In this document: positions 36,251-44,233 of the stretch, piece by piece | Numbering within the stretch: position 1 is the first letter of the stretch | Layout: every line of letters begins with the position of its first letter | From: Pelomonas sp. Root1237 | Lineage (GTDB): Bacteria; Pseudomonadota; Gammaproteobacteria; Burkholderiales; Burkholderiaceae_C | Direction of reading: 5' to 3' | DNA length: 64,000 nucleotides | NCBI RefSeq assembly: GCF_001425055.1 | Contig: NZ_LMDK01000021.1 | Span: forward strand, 124,001-188,000 | Program-made: the position numbers and the translations under genes | The notes under the pieces: generated by a model | What the model saw: only the letters and a program-made list of their open reading frames with translations | What the model was told of the DNA's origin: nothing | The model's database searches: none

Positions 36251-37609
36251 ATGACAACACTGACCTGGAACGACCTGCCTGGCCACCCCACGCGCTGGTG
36301 GGGCATCCCCGTGCTTGCGGCCATGCGGCGCGACTATCTCGCGGTGATCTCCGCGCAGCGATCGCTGGGCGATCTGCCGCGCCAGACCATCCTCGGCGAA
36401 CGCGGCGTCGATGTCTTCGACCCGGAACTGGTGCGCGAGGTCATGGTGGACCATGCCGACGCGCTGATCCGCTGGGCGCGCGGGCCCGAGGTGTTTTCCC
36501 AGCTGATGGGCCAGTCCGTCCTCGTCACTGAAGGGCCCACCTGGCAGCGCCAGCGCCGCATGCTGATGCAGGCCTTCACGCCCAAGCGCGTGGCCGGCTA
36601 TGCGGCGCTGATGACCGATGCGGCCGTCGCCGGGCTGGCCGGCGTACAGGACGGCGAGGTGGCGATGGACACGCTGTTCAGCCACCTGACGATGGACGTC
36701 ATCTCGCGCACGCTGTTCAGCACGCCGATCGGCGCCGACACCGCGGCCGCTGCGCACGCCGTGCAGGTGCTCAGCGAGACGGCGCTGGCCGAGATGTTCT
36801 GGCCATTCACGCTGCCCGACTGGCTGCCGCTGCCGGGCAAGGCCGCCAAGCGGCGCGCACACAAGCTGATGCACGGACTGCTGGGCGGCCATGTCAACGC
36901 CCGGCGCGCGCCCGGCGACGGCAAGCCCGACCTGCTCGGCATGCTGATGGCATTGCGCGACGAGGCGACCGGCGAGGCGCTGTCGCCACAGGAGGTCTAC
37001 GACCAGTGCATGGTCAGCTTCCAGGCCGGCCATGAGACGAGCGCGACGGCCCTGCTGTGGTGGAGCTGGTTGCTGGCGGCACACCCTGAAGCCCAGGCGC
37101 GCGCCCGGGCCGAAGTTGATGCCGTGCTGGCCGGCAGCGTGCCAACGGCCGATGACGCGGGCGCCCTGCCCTTTCTCTCCGCCACGCTGAAGGAGGCGAT
37201 GCGCCTGTACCCGCCGGTGGCGGCCGTCATGACGCGCCGCCTGACGCGTGAGATTACGCTGGGCGGCGTGCGCCTGCCGGCCCGCACGCTGGTGCGCGTG
37301 ACGCCCTGGCTGCTGCACCGCGACCCGCGCTGGTGGCCGGATGCGCCGCTGGCCTTCAAGCCCGAGCGCTTCATGCCAGGGGCTGCACACGAAATCCCGC
37401 GCGGCGCCTACATCCCCTTCGGCCTGGGCCCGCGCGTCTGCCTGGGCCAGCATTTCGCGGTGCTGGAGATGACGCTGATCGCGGCGCTTCTGCTGCAGCG
37501 CTTCGAGCTGAGCCCGGCCGGCAACGAGGCGCCCAAGCCGCGCATGGCCGTCACGCTGCGGCCCGAGTCCGGCCTCACACTGAGGCTCACTTCACGGAGG
37601 GCGGCATGA
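36251..37609 (+). CDS. Cytochrome P450
   Basis: Heme mono-oxygenase, 452 residues, soluble bacterial type by lack of a membrane anchor although the sequence resembles the CYP4/CYP102-like branch. I-helix FQAGHETSA (oxygen-binding AGxET), ExxR as LKEAMR, and heme loop FGLGPRVCLGQH with the axial Cys397 are intact. No redox partner is adjacent; it overlaps by ATGA a small membrane protein. AraC regulator is divergent. Substrate (fatty acid, alkane, terpene) not deducible. ATG 36251 is used because upstream in-frame residues look non-coding. Confidence 0.92.
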   Translation: MTTLTWNDLPGHPTRWWGIPVLAAMRRDYLAVISAQRSLGDLPRQTILGERGVDVFDPELVREVMVDHADALIRWARGPEVFSQLMGQSVLVTEGPTWQRQRRMLMQAFTPKRVAGYAALMTDAAVAGLAGVQDGEVAMDTLFSHLTMDVISRTLFSTPIGADTAAAAHAVQVLSETALAEMFWPFTLPDWLPLPGKAAKRRAHKLMHGLLGGHVNARRAPGDGKPDLLGMLMALRDEATGEALSPQEVYDQCMVSFQAGHETSATALLWWSWLLAAHPEAQARARAEVDAVLAGSVPTADDAGALPFLSATLKEAMRLYPPVAAVMTRRLTREITLGGVRLPARTLVRVTPWLLHRDPRWWPDAPLAFKPERFMPGAAHEIPRGAYIPFGLGPRVCLGQHFAVLEMTLIAALLLQRFELSPAGNEAPKPRMAVTLRPESGLTLRLTSRRAA

Positions 37610-37992
37610 ACCCCTGGCTCGTTGGCGCGGCGGCGCTGGTCTTCGTCATCGGCCTGGCGCACTCATGGCTGGGCGAGCGCTTGCTGTTTCGCCATCTGCG
37701 CGCTGGCGGCCTGGTGCCCGTCGGCGGCCAGCCGGCGCTGCGCGAATTCCAGACCCGCATCCTGTGGGCAAGCTGGCATGTCGTGACCGCCCTGGCCTGG
37801 GCACTGGCGGTGGTGCTGGCGTGGCTGGCCCAACCGGCGGTGCAGGCGATGTCCGGCGGCATCATCGAAGCGGCCGCCGCCACGGCGTTGGCGGTCAGCG
37901 GGGGCCTGGTGCTGCTCAGCAACCGCGGCCGTCACCCGGCCTGGATCGCGCTGCTCGCGGCAGCCGCTTTGGTGCTGATGTCTTATCGATAG
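37606..37992 (+). CDS. Small integral membrane protein coupled to the P450
   Basis: A 128-residue protein with four probable membrane segments: PWLVGAAALVFVIGLAHSWLG, WHVVTALAWALAVVLAWLAQ, GIIEAAAATALAVSGGLVLL and AWIALLAAAALVLM, and a basic loop RHLRAGG. The ATG overlaps the P450 stop (ATGA) and is preceded by GGAGG, giving strong evidence of coupled translation. No family recognised. It may anchor or supply electrons to the P450, but this is only inference from coupling. Confidence 0.82.
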   Translation: MNPWLVGAAALVFVIGLAHSWLGERLLFRHLRAGGLVPVGGQPALREFQTRILWASWHVVTALAWALAVVLAWLAQPAVQAMSGGIIEAAAATALAVSGGLVLLSNRGRHPAWIALLAAAALVLMSYR

Positions 37993-38231
37993 AAGGCTTC
38001 GACCGCGCCCTTGAGCTTGATGCACAGCGGCCGGCCCTTGCGGTCCAGCGTCTTGCCGGCGGGCACCTTGATCCAGCCCTCGCTGATGCAGTACTCCTCG
38101 ACGTCCTGGCGCTCCTTGCCGTTGAAGCGGATGCCGATGTCGTGCTCGAAGACGGCGGCGACGTGGTGAGGGCTGCGCGGGTCGACGCTGAGATGGTCGG
38201 GCAGTTCGGGGCGGCTGGGGGTATCAGGCAT
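37983..38231 (-). CDS. DUF3297 family protein
   Basis: An 82-residue conserved protein of unknown role found widely in proteobacteria. The core LPDHLSVDPRSPHHVAAVFEHDIGIRFNGKERQDVEEYCISEGWIKV matches the DUF3297 pattern almost throughout. ATG 38231 is supported by the conserved start MPDTPSRP. The 3' end overlaps the facing membrane protein gene by ten bases. No signal peptide or membrane segment. Confidence 0.85.
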   Translation of the reverse strand: MPDTPSRPELPDHLSVDPRSPHHVAAVFEHDIGIRFNGKERQDVEEYCISEGWIKVPAGKTLDRKGRPLCIKLKGAVEAFYR

Positions 38232-38319
38232 GGAATGGGGCGGGCGGAGAAGCAAACCGGCATTCTCGCGCGCAAGGTGGGGGTTCCGCACGGGCGCACT
38301 TGGCGCCAGCATCGCGCCC

Positions 38320-38859
38320 ATGACAGAGATCACCCAGCTGCTGACGGCCCTGGCGTCCGGCGAGACTGAGGCGCGAGACCGCCTCTACACCCTGCTCTAC
38401 CCCGAGCTCAAGCGCCTGGCAAGAAGTCATCTCGCCGGCCACGCCCCGATGACGCTGGAGCCGGCGGCACTGATCCATGAGGTCTGGCTGAAGAGTGCGG
38501 GCCGCGAAGCCGCGCAGCACCGCGCGCAGTTCTTCGCCCATGCCAGCAAGGTCATGCGCAGCGTCATCATCGACCACGTTCGCGAGCGCCACGCCGACAA
38601 GCGCGGCGGCGGGCAGGCCGAGGTGACGCTGTCGACGGCCGCGCTGGAGCAGATCGCACCGCCCGATGTGCTCAAGCTCGACGACGTGCTGCAGATGCTG
38701 GAGCGCGCCGACGGCCGCGCCCACCAGGTCGTCGAGATGCGCTTCTTCGGCGGCCTGGAGCTGGAGGAGATCGCCGAGCTGCTGGGCGTTTCGGTGCCGA
38801 CGATCAAGCGCGACTGGCGTAAAGCGCGGGCTTTCTTGTTCGACGCGTTGCAGGCGTGA
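38320..38859 (+). CDS. ECF sigma factor (TIGR02999-like, kinase-associated)
   Basis: A 179-residue sigma-70-like factor. Region 2 is in the first 90 residues (LYTLLYPELKRLARSHLAGH...ALIHEVWLKSA, then HASKVMRSVIIDHVRER) and region 4 ends the protein (VVEMRFFGGLELEEIAELLGVSVPTIKRDWRKARAFLFDAL). The acidic residues normal at sigma region 2.2 (D-x-x-D before the QE/HE turn) are absent, EPAALIHEVW instead. The next plus-strand gene is a Ser/Thr kinase, as in the ECF43-type pairs where phosphorylation replaces the missing charge. No anti-sigma gene is adjacent. A structured repeat begins eight bases after the stop. ATG 38320; an open frame further upstream crosses the DUF3297 start. Confidence 0.88.
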   Translation: MTEITQLLTALASGETEARDRLYTLLYPELKRLARSHLAGHAPMTLEPAALIHEVWLKSAGREAAQHRAQFFAHASKVMRSVIIDHVRERHADKRGGGQAEVTLSTAALEQIAPPDVLKLDDVLQMLERADGRAHQVVEMRFFGGLELEEIAELLGVSVPTIKRDWRKARAFLFDALQA

Positions 38860-38866
38860 AATGAAA

Positions 38867-39002
38867 CCCCTCGTCCGGTCGCGCCTCGCTGAACGCGGGC
38901 CATCCCAGCCGGTCCCCCGCGGGGACGGCGATGCTCGCGGCATCAAGCCGCGAGCACATCGCCTGACGGGCCGGCTTGGGAGCGGCCCGGCGCTCGGCCC
39001 GA
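38867..39002 (+). repeat. Structured repeat, copy A (three hairpins)
   Basis: About 136 bases, largely identical to 62373-62506. It contains in order GTCCCC-cgc-GGGGAC, a hairpin at 38930-38960 with arms GCTCGCGGC and GCCGCGAGC around ATCAA, and GGGCCG...CGGCCC. In the other copy the middle stem has T-A where this one has C-G, so pairing is preserved. It begins eight bases after the sigma gene stop and ends before the kinase gene. Element type unknown: repeat family, structured RNA or terminator region. Confidence 0.75.
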
Positions 39003-39024
39003 TTTGCCGCCGCGGCCAGTTGAC

Positions 39025-41568
39025 GTGAACACCACTGACCGGGCCGGCGCGCTCGCCGCCTTCGATGAATGGCAGGACGCGACGCCGGCCGAGCGTGAAG
39101 CCTTGCTGGCCGAGCTGCCACCGGCGCAACGGGAGCGGCTGGAGGCCCTCATCAACGCTGACCACGCGGCCGAAGAGCGCGGCTTTCTGGCCAAGCCGGC
39201 GCAAGTACCGGGCGCTCCCGAACTGGCCGGCCAGGTGCTGGGCGCTTGGACCCTCGTCGCACCGCTGGGCAGCGGCGGCATGGGCGAGGTCTGGCGCGCT
39301 CGGCGCAGCGATGGCGCCCACAGCGGCGAGGCGGCCATCAAGCTGCTGCACAGCCCCTGGCGCGGCGAGGGGAACCAGGCGCGCTTTCGCCGCGAGGGCG
39401 AGCTGCTGTCGCGGTTGACCCATCCACACATTGCCCGCCTGCTGGACATCGGCGAAGCCCTGGTCGGCGCGACGCGCACGCGCTATCTGGTGCTGGAGCT
39501 GGTGGAGGGCGAGCGCATCGACCGCTGGTGCGAACTGCGGAACCTTCATGTGAACGAGCGGCTGCGGCTCTTTCTGCAGGTGTGCGACGCGGTGGCTCAT
39601 GCGCATGCGCGCCTGGTCGTGCACCGCGATCTCAAGCCGGGCAACATCCTTGTCACCGCGGACGGCCAGGTGAAGCTGCTGGACTTCGGTGTCGCCAAGC
39701 TGCTTGTTGATGACACCGGCGCGGAGCTGACTGCGCAACTGCCTGCGGGCCTGACGCCTGAGTACGCCGCGCCTGAGCAGCTGCGCGGCGAGCCCGTCAG
39801 CACCGCCACCGATGTGTTTGCGCTGGGCCGCCTGCTGTGCCTGCTGCTGACCGGCCAGCGTGAGCCTGCGGCCACACTGCGCGGCGACCTCGCCCTGATC
39901 GTCGGCCGCGCGCTGAAGGAGCGCCCCGACGAGCGCTATGCCGGCGCCAGCGCACTGGCCGACGACGTGCGCCGCCATCTCGAGCATCGCCCCATCCTCG
40001 CGCGGCCTGACTCGCTGGCCTACCGTAGCGCCAAGTTCGCGCGCCGCTACCGGCTGCAGTTGGTCGCGCTGAGCCTGGTGCTGGCCAGCCTGCTGGCCGG
40101 CATGGCCACCACCACCTGGCAGTGGCGCGAGGCCGCGCGAGAAGCCGAACGCACTCGCCGCGTGCAAAGCGTGTTGACCGAGCTCCTCGCCGGCCTCAGC
40201 CCCGACGCCTCCGGCAGCGCGACGGTGCCGATGATCGAGCTGCTCAGGCGCAGCTGGGCCGAGGCCAAGCGCCGGCTGGGCGATGACCCGGCCATGCTGG
40301 CCGAAGTGGCCCGGCCACTGGGGCTGCTGCTGAACCAATCCGGCGACATGCCCCTGGCGGCCGAAGCGCTGTCGCTCGCACACGCCCAGCTGCAGGGCCG
40401 CGGCGAGGCGGGTCGCGACGTCGCCTTCGAGCTCGCCAATGCCCGCAGCCGCCTGGGCCAGACCGACGATGCGCGCGCGCTGCTGACGGGGTTGGTGCCC
40501 GCGCTGCCGGCCCAGGACGACGCGGTGGCTTTGTCCGCCCTCGCCCATCTCGGCGAGATGGCGATGGAGGCCGGCCGCCTCGACGAGGCGCAGTCGCTGC
40601 TGACGCGGGCCGAGCAAGGGGTTCGCGAGCGTTTCGGCACGCGCCATGAGCGCTATCGGCGCGTGGCCGATGCGATGTCCAGCCTCGCCCGGGCCCAGGG
40701 GCGCTGGGACGATGCGCGGCGCTGGCTGCAAGCCCTCGTCGATGCCAGCGAAGGCGCGGGGCGGCTGATCGCCGCCCAGGCCCGGATGGCCGTCGCGACG
40801 ATGGAGGTCGAACTGGGGCACCACGTCGCCGCCCTGCCCCTGCTGCGCGCCAGCGTGCAGGAGCTGCAGGAAGTGCTGGGACCGGCCGACCTCAACACCG
40901 TCTCGACGCGCACCTGGCTGGCCACCGCGCTGTTCCACGCCGGCCGACCCGACGAGGCGGCGCGCGAAGCGGAGCTGGCGTTGGCGCAGGCCCGCCGCGG
41001 CGGCGAAGCCCAGGCGACCGCCGTCGTGGGGCTGGTGGCAGCACGCCAGCAAATGCGCCGTGGCGAGCCGGCCGTGGCCGAGGCGCGGATGCGCCCGCTG
41101 CTGTCCACGCTGGAAGAGGCAGGACACCCGGCGGCGGAGCGCGCACGCGCGCTGCTCGGCGAGGCGGCGCTGCGCCAGGGGCGCACGGCCGAGGCCGTCG
41201 CGATGCTGACGCAGGCCGAGGCCGCCCAGCGCACGCGCCTGGGGTTGCAGGACACCGATCGCTGGCCGACGCTGGCGCTGCTGGGGCTGGCCCATGAAAG
41301 CGCCGGCCGCATCGAGCCGGCTCGCGCCGCCTATCACGAGGCCCTGGCGCTGGCCGAGGCCGGCCTGCCGCCGGGCCATCCGGACCGCCTGCGGCTGAGG
41401 GCGCTCGTCGCGCTCGGAGACGGCCGCGACGCGCGCGCCGAGCTGGATGCCTACGCTGGTGCGCTGGCCGACCGTGCTGACGCCGCGGCCATGCGCACGC
41501 GGCTGTCGCAATTGCTATCGTCCACATCCCGCCCGGCGCCGCCGGGCCTGGCCCTGCTGGACTTCTGA
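39025..41568 (+). CDS. Ser/Thr protein kinase with C-terminal TPR-like repeats
   Basis: A transmembrane Hanks-type kinase of 847 residues. An acidic N-terminal segment precedes the kinase domain (about 75-335): glycine loop LGSGGMGEVW, AAIKLL, HRDLKPGNIL with catalytic Asp202, DFG at 220-222 and APEQL. A membrane segment (LVALSLVLASLLAGMATTTW, about 349-368) is followed by about 470 residues of TPR-like helical repeats (ADAL, LGEMAMEAGRLDEAQSLL, HESAGRIEPARAAYHEALALAE) presumably outside. It sits after the ECF sigma factor, so it is the likely regulator of it. Start: GTG 39025; a TTG 21 bases upstream is also possible; neither has a clear ribosome site. Confidence 0.9.
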   Translation: MNTTDRAGALAAFDEWQDATPAEREALLAELPPAQRERLEALINADHAAEERGFLAKPAQVPGAPELAGQVLGAWTLVAPLGSGGMGEVWRARRSDGAHSGEAAIKLLHSPWRGEGNQARFRREGELLSRLTHPHIARLLDIGEALVGATRTRYLVLELVEGERIDRWCELRNLHVNERLRLFLQVCDAVAHAHARLVVHRDLKPGNILVTADGQVKLLDFGVAKLLVDDTGAELTAQLPAGLTPEYAAPEQLRGEPVSTATDVFALGRLLCLLLTGQREPAATLRGDLALIVGRALKERPDERYAGASALADDVRRHLEHRPILARPDSLAYRSAKFARRYRLQLVALSLVLASLLAGMATTTWQWREAAREAERTRRVQSVLTELLAGLSPDASGSATVPMIELLRRSWAEAKRRLGDDPAMLAEVARPLGLLLNQSGDMPLAAEALSLAHAQLQGRGEAGRDVAFELANARSRLGQTDDARALLTGLVPALPAQDDAVALSALAHLGEMAMEAGRLDEAQSLLTRAEQGVRERFGTRHERYRRVADAMSSLARAQGRWDDARRWLQALVDASEGAGRLIAAQARMAVATMEVELGHHVAALPLLRASVQELQEVLGPADLNTVSTRTWLATALFHAGRPDEAAREAELALAQARRGGEAQATAVVGLVAARQQMRRGEPAVAEARMRPLLSTLEEAGHPAAERARALLGEAALRQGRTAEAVAMLTQAEAAQRTRLGLQDTDRWPTLALLGLAHESAGRIEPARAAYHEALALAEAGLPPGHPDRLRLRALVALGDGRDARAELDAYAGALADRADAAAMRTRLSQLLSSTSRPAPPGLALLDF

Positions 41569-41580
41569 CGGAGGACTGCG

Positions 41581-41874
41581 ATGAAGCTTCTCGATTCGAT
41601 GTTGGCAACGGCATGCCTGGGCGCCGCGCTCGCGGCGCACGCCGCTGATGTGGCACCGGCCACCGGCACCCCGGCGGTCAAGGCCGCCAGCTCACCGGCG
41701 GTGAAGGCTGCCACCCCGCCCGGCGGCGCGCCCGTCGCCGGTGGCAGCGGTGGTGGCGCCGCGACCGATGGCAGCAATACCGGCACCCAGGTCAAACCCA
41801 AGCTGCCCAAGTGCCCCGACCCGGCCAACACCGCCTGCCCGGCGGTGAAGGTGCCAGTCAAGACGGGCGGTTAG
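41581..41874 (+). CDS. Small secreted Ala/Pro-rich protein
   Basis: A 97-residue exported protein with signal peptide KLLDSMLATACLGAALAAHA, cleavage before ADVAP. The mature part is low-complexity (Ala, Pro, Gly, Thr) with two cysteines in KCPDPANTACPAVKV. GGAGG lies seven bases before the ATG, 12 bases after the kinase stop, so it is probably the last gene of the sigma-kinase unit. It may be a target or sensor partner outside; the function is unknown. Confidence 0.78.
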   Translation: MKLLDSMLATACLGAALAAHAADVAPATGTPAVKAASSPAVKAATPPGGAPVAGGSGGGAATDGSNTGTQVKPKLPKCPDPANTACPAVKVPVKTGG

Positions 41875-41894
41875 CAAGTAGTGGACCGTTATGC

Positions 41895-41916
41895 CTGCCG
41901 CCTTGTACGGCGGCAG
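41895..41916. terminator. Bidirectional terminator candidate between convergent genes
   Basis: CTGCCGCC and GGCGGCAG form a perfect eight-base stem around TTGTAC, 20 bases after the small secreted protein stop and 49 bases past the stop of the facing hypothetical gene. No long T-run, but position and symmetry fit a shared terminator. Confidence 0.5.
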
Positions 41917-41965
41917 TCCTTCGGCCCGCGTCGCACAGGGCGAAGGTTCTGCGCCCGGTCGGGTC

Positions 41966-42589
41966 TCAGCCCTTCGTCACCACCAGCGTGACCTCGTACT
42001 TGCCGCCATCCCCGACGATGGTCAGCGTCTTGCTCTTGGGGCCGGCTGCCACGTCGAGCAGGTTGGTGCTGAGCACGAACTCCTGGGTCGTGCCGACGCG
42101 GTCGTCGAAGTTGGGGAAGCCGGTGGGAATGCCGAGCGCGCCGTGGATGTCGGCCTTCAGCTTGCTCACGCGCTGAGCCCGCGTCATGCCGGCAGAGGCC
42201 GCCAGCGAGCTGACGACGGCGCCCTTGGTCAGCTCGCGCGCCGTGCCAGGCTTGCCATCGTCGTGCTCCATCATCGACACGAGGATGACGGCATTGGCCG
42301 GGTTGGCGATGGCCTTGGCCTGGCCCGACGGGCCCCAGGCATTGCGGCGCCAGATGATGAAGGGCATGTCGCTCGGGTTGATGCCCGGCTGCAGCGGCTG
42401 GGTGCTGCGGGATTCGCCCTCGTCGACGTCGCCCCACGGGCCGTAGAGCGTGACTTCGGCGTTGGGCAGGATCGGGTTGGTCAGGTCGACGGCAGTGACG
42501 AGCACATAGGGCTCGTCCGAGCCGACCTCGTCGGTCTCGATCTTGCACTTGATGCTCTTCAGGGCGATGGTGACGGGCAATGCGGCCAT
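41966..42589 (-). CDS. Hypothetical protein
   Basis: A 207-residue cytoplasmic protein without signal peptide or membrane segment. The start MAALPVTIALKSIKCKIETDEVG has GGAGA eleven bases upstream, which fixes ATG 42589. It has beta-rich blocks (DEPYVLVTAVDL, PNAEVTLYGPWGDVDEGES), an acidic start and a lysine-rich end. I do not recognise a family. It faces the small secreted protein across a terminator-like hairpin and is divergent from the VOC gene. Confidence 0.72.
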   Translation of the reverse strand: MAALPVTIALKSIKCKIETDEVGSDEPYVLVTAVDLTNPILPNAEVTLYGPWGDVDEGESRSTQPLQPGINPSDMPFIIWRRNAWGPSGQAKAIANPANAVILVSMMEHDDGKPGTARELTKGAVVSSLAASAGMTRAQRVSKLKADIHGALGIPTGFPNFDDRVGTTQEFVLSTNLLDVAAGPKSKTLTIVGDGGKYEVTLVVTKG

Positions 42590-42777
42590 GATGGTTCTCC
42601 GATAGAGGTGGGGCACGGCAACACGCCGGGCCTGTCATCAAGGACGCAAGTGCGGCCCGCCAGGGATCACACGCGCGATGTGAAAACTACCGCCGGGATA
42701 GCCCCCAGGGCCTGCTGACAGCCGGTGACATGACCGGCGCCGACGATGGCTTCATTCATCACCCAACGGAGACCACC

Positions 42778-43146
42778 ATGCAACCCGACTGCCTCATCCT
42801 CTACGTGCACAGCCCTGCCGAGAGCGTGCTCTTCTATCGCTCGCTGCTGGGCCGGGAACCCGTCGAGCAGAGCCCGAACTTCGCGATGTTCATGCTCAAT
42901 GACAAGACCATGCTCGGCCTCTGGGCCGCGCATGACGTGCAACCGGGCAGCGGCCAGCGCGGCGGCGGCGCCGAGATCGGCATCACGGTCGGCACGGACA
43001 ACGAAGTCAATGCCGCCGTCGCCGCCTGGAAGGCCTCGGGCTGGCCGGTGCTGCAGGTGCCGACGGCGATGGACTTCGGCTTCACGGCAGTCACCGCGGA
43101 CCCGGACGGCCACCGGGTGCGGGTGTTCAGGCCGACGCAGGGTTGA
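42778..43146 (+). CDS. VOC family (glyoxalase/bleomycin-resistance fold) protein
   Basis: A 122-residue vicinal-oxygen-chelate domain with two beta-alpha-beta-beta-beta halves: LILYVHSPAESVLFYRSLLGREPVEQSP and DFGFTAVTADPDGHRVRVF. The first half has the YxxxLG pattern and the second the DPDGHR turn of this superfamily. Acts as metal-dependent or metal-free enzyme or drug-binding protein; substrate unknown. GGAGA eight bases before ATG 42778. A hairpin GCCGGT/ACCGGC lies just upstream. Confidence 0.85.
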   Translation: MQPDCLILYVHSPAESVLFYRSLLGREPVEQSPNFAMFMLNDKTMLGLWAAHDVQPGSGQRGGGAEIGITVGTDNEVNAAVAAWKASGWPVLQVPTAMDFGFTAVTADPDGHRVRVFRPTQG

Positions 43147-43154
43147 GCAGCCCC

Positions 43155-43994
43155 TCAGTCGCGCGCCGCAGACGGCGCGACGGCGGCGCCCTCGATGCGG
43201 TGGCGTTCCAACGACCTCGCGACGAAGCCTGAGGCCTTGGCCTGTTCCACGAAGGCGGCGAGAAAATGCGCACCGACCGCCTTGCCCCTGGCCATGCCCA
43301 TGGCCTGGTTGATGACCATGAAGCGCCAGGGCAAGAGCCTCAGGCCCGGCAAGCGCTTGGCGTCGGCTTCCAACTGCTGCTTCACACCGGCGGCCACGTC
43401 GAGCTGGTGCGCCAGGAAAAAGCTGACCACCTCGGGTGAGGTCGGTGCGCGCTCGATCGTCGCCGCCTTGAGTTCGCGTGTCAGGTAGAGGTCGTAGGCG
43501 CTGCGTGCGCCGACGGCGACACGCGTGCCTGCGCGATCCACGTCCTCGTTGGCCTGCAGCGGCGAATCGTTGCGCACGAGGTAGGCGCCCTCGATCTGCA
43601 CGTAAGCAGCCGAATAGGCGGTGGACGCGGCCCGCGCGGGATCGATGGCGAAGAAGCCTACGTCCACGCGGCCGGTGGCCAGAGCATCCACCGCTTCGCC
43701 CGCGGACTTCACCACCATCAACTCAGCCTGGACGCCCAGCTGCCGTGCCAGCTCACGCGCCAGGTCGACCGACACACCCGAGGCTTCGCCGGTGCTGGGG
43801 TCGCGGTTCGCCAGGATGGGATTGCCCAGATTGATGACGGCGCGCAGCCGGCTGGTGGGTGCCAGTTGGGCGATTGCTTCGGGAGCGGGTGTTGGCATGG
43901 CGGCGCACGCGGCAAGAATGGGCAGGAGCAGGATGCACAACGCATTCAGCGCGCGACGGTCCACAGCAGTTGAGGTGTTGATGCCTGCGCTCAT
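43155..43994 (-). CDS. ABC-type amino-acid solute-binding lipoprotein (family 3)
   Basis: Periplasmic binding protein of 279 residues with a lipoprotein signal (RRALNALCILLLPILAAC, lipobox LAAC, Cys30). The mature part LRAVINLGNPILANRDPSTGEASGVSVDLARELARQLGVQAELMVVKSAGEAVDALATGRVDVGFFAI matches family 3 binding proteins for polar amino acids. No permease or ATPase is adjacent. The VOC gene faces it across nine bases. Ligand unknown. Confidence 0.87.
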   Translation of the reverse strand: MSAGINTSTAVDRRALNALCILLLPILAACAAMPTPAPEAIAQLAPTSRLRAVINLGNPILANRDPSTGEASGVSVDLARELARQLGVQAELMVVKSAGEAVDALATGRVDVGFFAIDPARAASTAYSAAYVQIEGAYLVRNDSPLQANEDVDRAGTRVAVGARSAYDLYLTRELKAATIERAPTSPEVVSFFLAHQLDVAAGVKQQLEADAKRLPGLRLLPWRFMVINQAMGMARGKAVGAHFLAAFVEQAKASGFVARSLERHRIEGAAVAPSAARD

Positions 43995-44233
43995 GGCTGG
44001 CTAGCCTACACGTCAGCGACGCTGGGGTTTGTTCTATCTGGCACCCTCGCCTGGCGCCCCCAACTCCGCTCCATGTTCTTCTTCATGCGCCCCAGGCCCG
44101 TCGTGGACCGTCGGCCCGTGGCGGAGCAATCCGTCCAGGTGAAGGCGCCGACGCTGCCGGCGTTGACCGCGCTGGCCAAAGCACCGTGGGGCGAAGCGCA
44201 GCGCCAGGTCAGTGCTGACGAGCCCACCTCGCT
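43995..44233. other. Intergenic region with only weak gene candidates
   Basis: No feature is well supported. A plus-strand frame from 44073 to 44273 could encode MFFFMRPRPVVDRRP..., but it overlaps the hemerythrin gene end by 40 bases and has no ribosome-binding site. A minus-strand frame at 44006-44227 is equally weak. Confidence 0.4.

Noticed and set aside
38224-41511. A 1095-codon open frame on the minus strand opposite the sigma factor and kinase
   Set aside because: Shadow of the plus-strand genes; the plus strand has complete kinase and sigma motifs.
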